This document shows, in pieces, positions 63,492 to 64,000 of a stretch of 64,000 bases of DNA; positions within the stretch are counted from its first letter, which is position 1, and every line of letters begins with the position of its first letter. The translations under genes and the position numbers were made by a program. Under the pieces are notes generated by a model. The model was not told the origin of the DNA and did not search any database. It saw only the letters and a program-made list of their open reading frames with translations. The DNA comes from Prosthecodimorpha staleyi (lineage in GTDB: Bacteria > Pseudomonadota > Alphaproteobacteria > Rhizobiales > Ancalomicrobiaceae): NCBI RefSeq assembly GCF_018729455.1, contig NZ_JAHHZF010000009.1, positions 135,878-199,877 of the forward strand, given 5' to 3'.

Positions 63492-64000
63492 TCAGTCTTC
63501 GTCCCGGTCGTCGACCAGCGCCAGCACGCGCAGCGGGCTGCCGGATCCGTTCTCGATCTTGAGTGGCGCCGTGATCAGCACCGCGCCGGTCGCCGGCAGC
63601 TGGTCCAGGTTGCACAGGCTGGCGAGGCCGAACTTGTTCGCCCCATGCATCAGCGCATGCGCCGGGAAGGGCGGCTCGAAGGCGAAGGCCTGACCGGCAT
63701 CCGTCCCGACCGCCTCCACGCCCCAGCCATGCACATCCCGTTCCTCGATCAGGTAGCGCACGGCATCCGGCCCCGGGCCGGGCACATGCGGGCCGTCTTC
63801 CTTCATGTTCAGGAAGGCGGCCGGGTCGGAGCGCTTCGACCAGTCGGAGCGCATCAGCACCCAGGATCCCGCCGGGATCTCGCCGTGTTTCTTCTCCCAG
63901 GCCTTGATGTGCTTCGGCGTGACCAGAAAGCGCTCGTCGCGGGCGCATTCGGCCGAGAAGTCGAGCACGCAGGCCGGCGCGATGAAGCGCTGCGGGTCGA
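63492..64000 (-). CDS. Cyclase-family (kynurenine formamidase-like) hydrolase, C-terminal part
   Basis: The last 169 codons or so of a gene that runs off the right edge. Readable sequence includes RFIAPACVLDFSAE, the helix ITPKHIKAWEKKHG-like stretch (LVTPKHIKAWEKKH), GSWVLMRSDWSKR, VGTDAGQAF, and ALMHGANKFGLASLCNLDQL. These are features of the cyclase/KynB superfamily of metal-dependent amidases and lactonases; the N-terminal HxGTHxDxPxH motif would lie outside. It precedes dctP by 38 bases and heads or joins the TRAP operon. Confidence 0.82.
   Translation of the reverse strand, partial: DPQRFIAPACVLDFSAECARDERFLVTPKHIKAWEKKHGEIPAGSWVLMRSDWSKRSDPAAFLNMKEDGPHVPGPGPDAVRYLIEERDVHGWGVEAVGTDAGQAFAFEPPFPAHALMHGANKFGLASLCNLDQLPATGAVLITAPLKIENGSGSPLRVLALVDDRDED

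Overview
The window looks like a chromosomal segment of a high-GC alphaproteobacterium, most likely in Hyphomicrobiales (Rhizobiales). The reasons are the FtsB-like gene followed by pdhA, a lipoyl-bearing pdhB, pdhC, lpdA, lipA and ratA; the cinA/ispDF/dusB/ntrB/ntrC block with a fused IspDF; and the AHL-type luxR/luxI pair. No tRNA, rRNA, CRISPR array or transposase was seen. Genus cannot be fixed from the sequence alone.

Layout. 1-10,300: edge of a short-chain dehydrogenase, a divisome coiled-coil protein, the pyruvate dehydrogenase operon (interrupted by two small genes of unknown function before lpdA), small membrane proteins, lipoyl synthase, a RatA/Coq10-type START protein and an acetyltransferase. 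10,300-24,500: envelope and redox genes (M23 peptidase, Bcp peroxiredoxin, a 1158-residue AsmA/DUF3971 protein, dihaem cytochrome c), 4-hydroxyphenylpyruvate dioxygenase with a divergent Lrp regulator, a SulP transporter, a bifunctional beta-oxidation enzyme, CinA/PncC and IspDF. 24,600-30,500: dusB-ntrB-ntrC followed by a motA/motB-like stator pair. 30,600-33,700: small secreted or unknown proteins and a second peroxiredoxin. 34,000-38,100: iclR with a three-part NMT1-type ABC importer and a DJ-1/PfpI protein. 38,100-40,900: tetR-yciI beside an acyl-homoserine-lactone luxR-luxI pair with striking palindromes. 40,950-42,500: terminator, then the decayed C-terminal half of a TonB-dependent receptor. 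42,650-58,480: an accessory catabolic island. 58,500-64,000: a DUF2267 gene and a convergent operon with a cyclase, a TRAP transporter and an FAD-linked hydroxyacid oxidase.

The most interesting unit is the island. Thirteen genes (44,239-58,417) run in one direction with ATGA-type overlaps or gaps of a few bases at nearly every junction: gntR, a five-gene branched-chain-type ABC importer, MmgE/PrpD, an isocitrate-lyase/PEP-mutase-type lyase, HyuB, HyuA, an isochorismatase-fold protein lacking the catalytic cysteine, and a LeuC/LeuD-type hydro-lyase. A divergent TcuA/fumarate-reductase-like flavoprotein shares the control region. The enzyme set fits uptake of a cyclic amide or imide, ring opening, conversion to an unsaturated dicarboxylate, hydration and carbon-carbon cleavage. 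I know of no characterised operon with exactly this composition; the substrate is an inference.

Regulatory structures worth attention are a perfect 9-bp stem with a GCAA loop that contains the whole luxI Shine-Dalgarno sequence, a 16-bp near-perfect inverted repeat in front of tetR, a 19-bp palindrome upstream of luxR, and two tandem hairpins between pdhB and pdhC.
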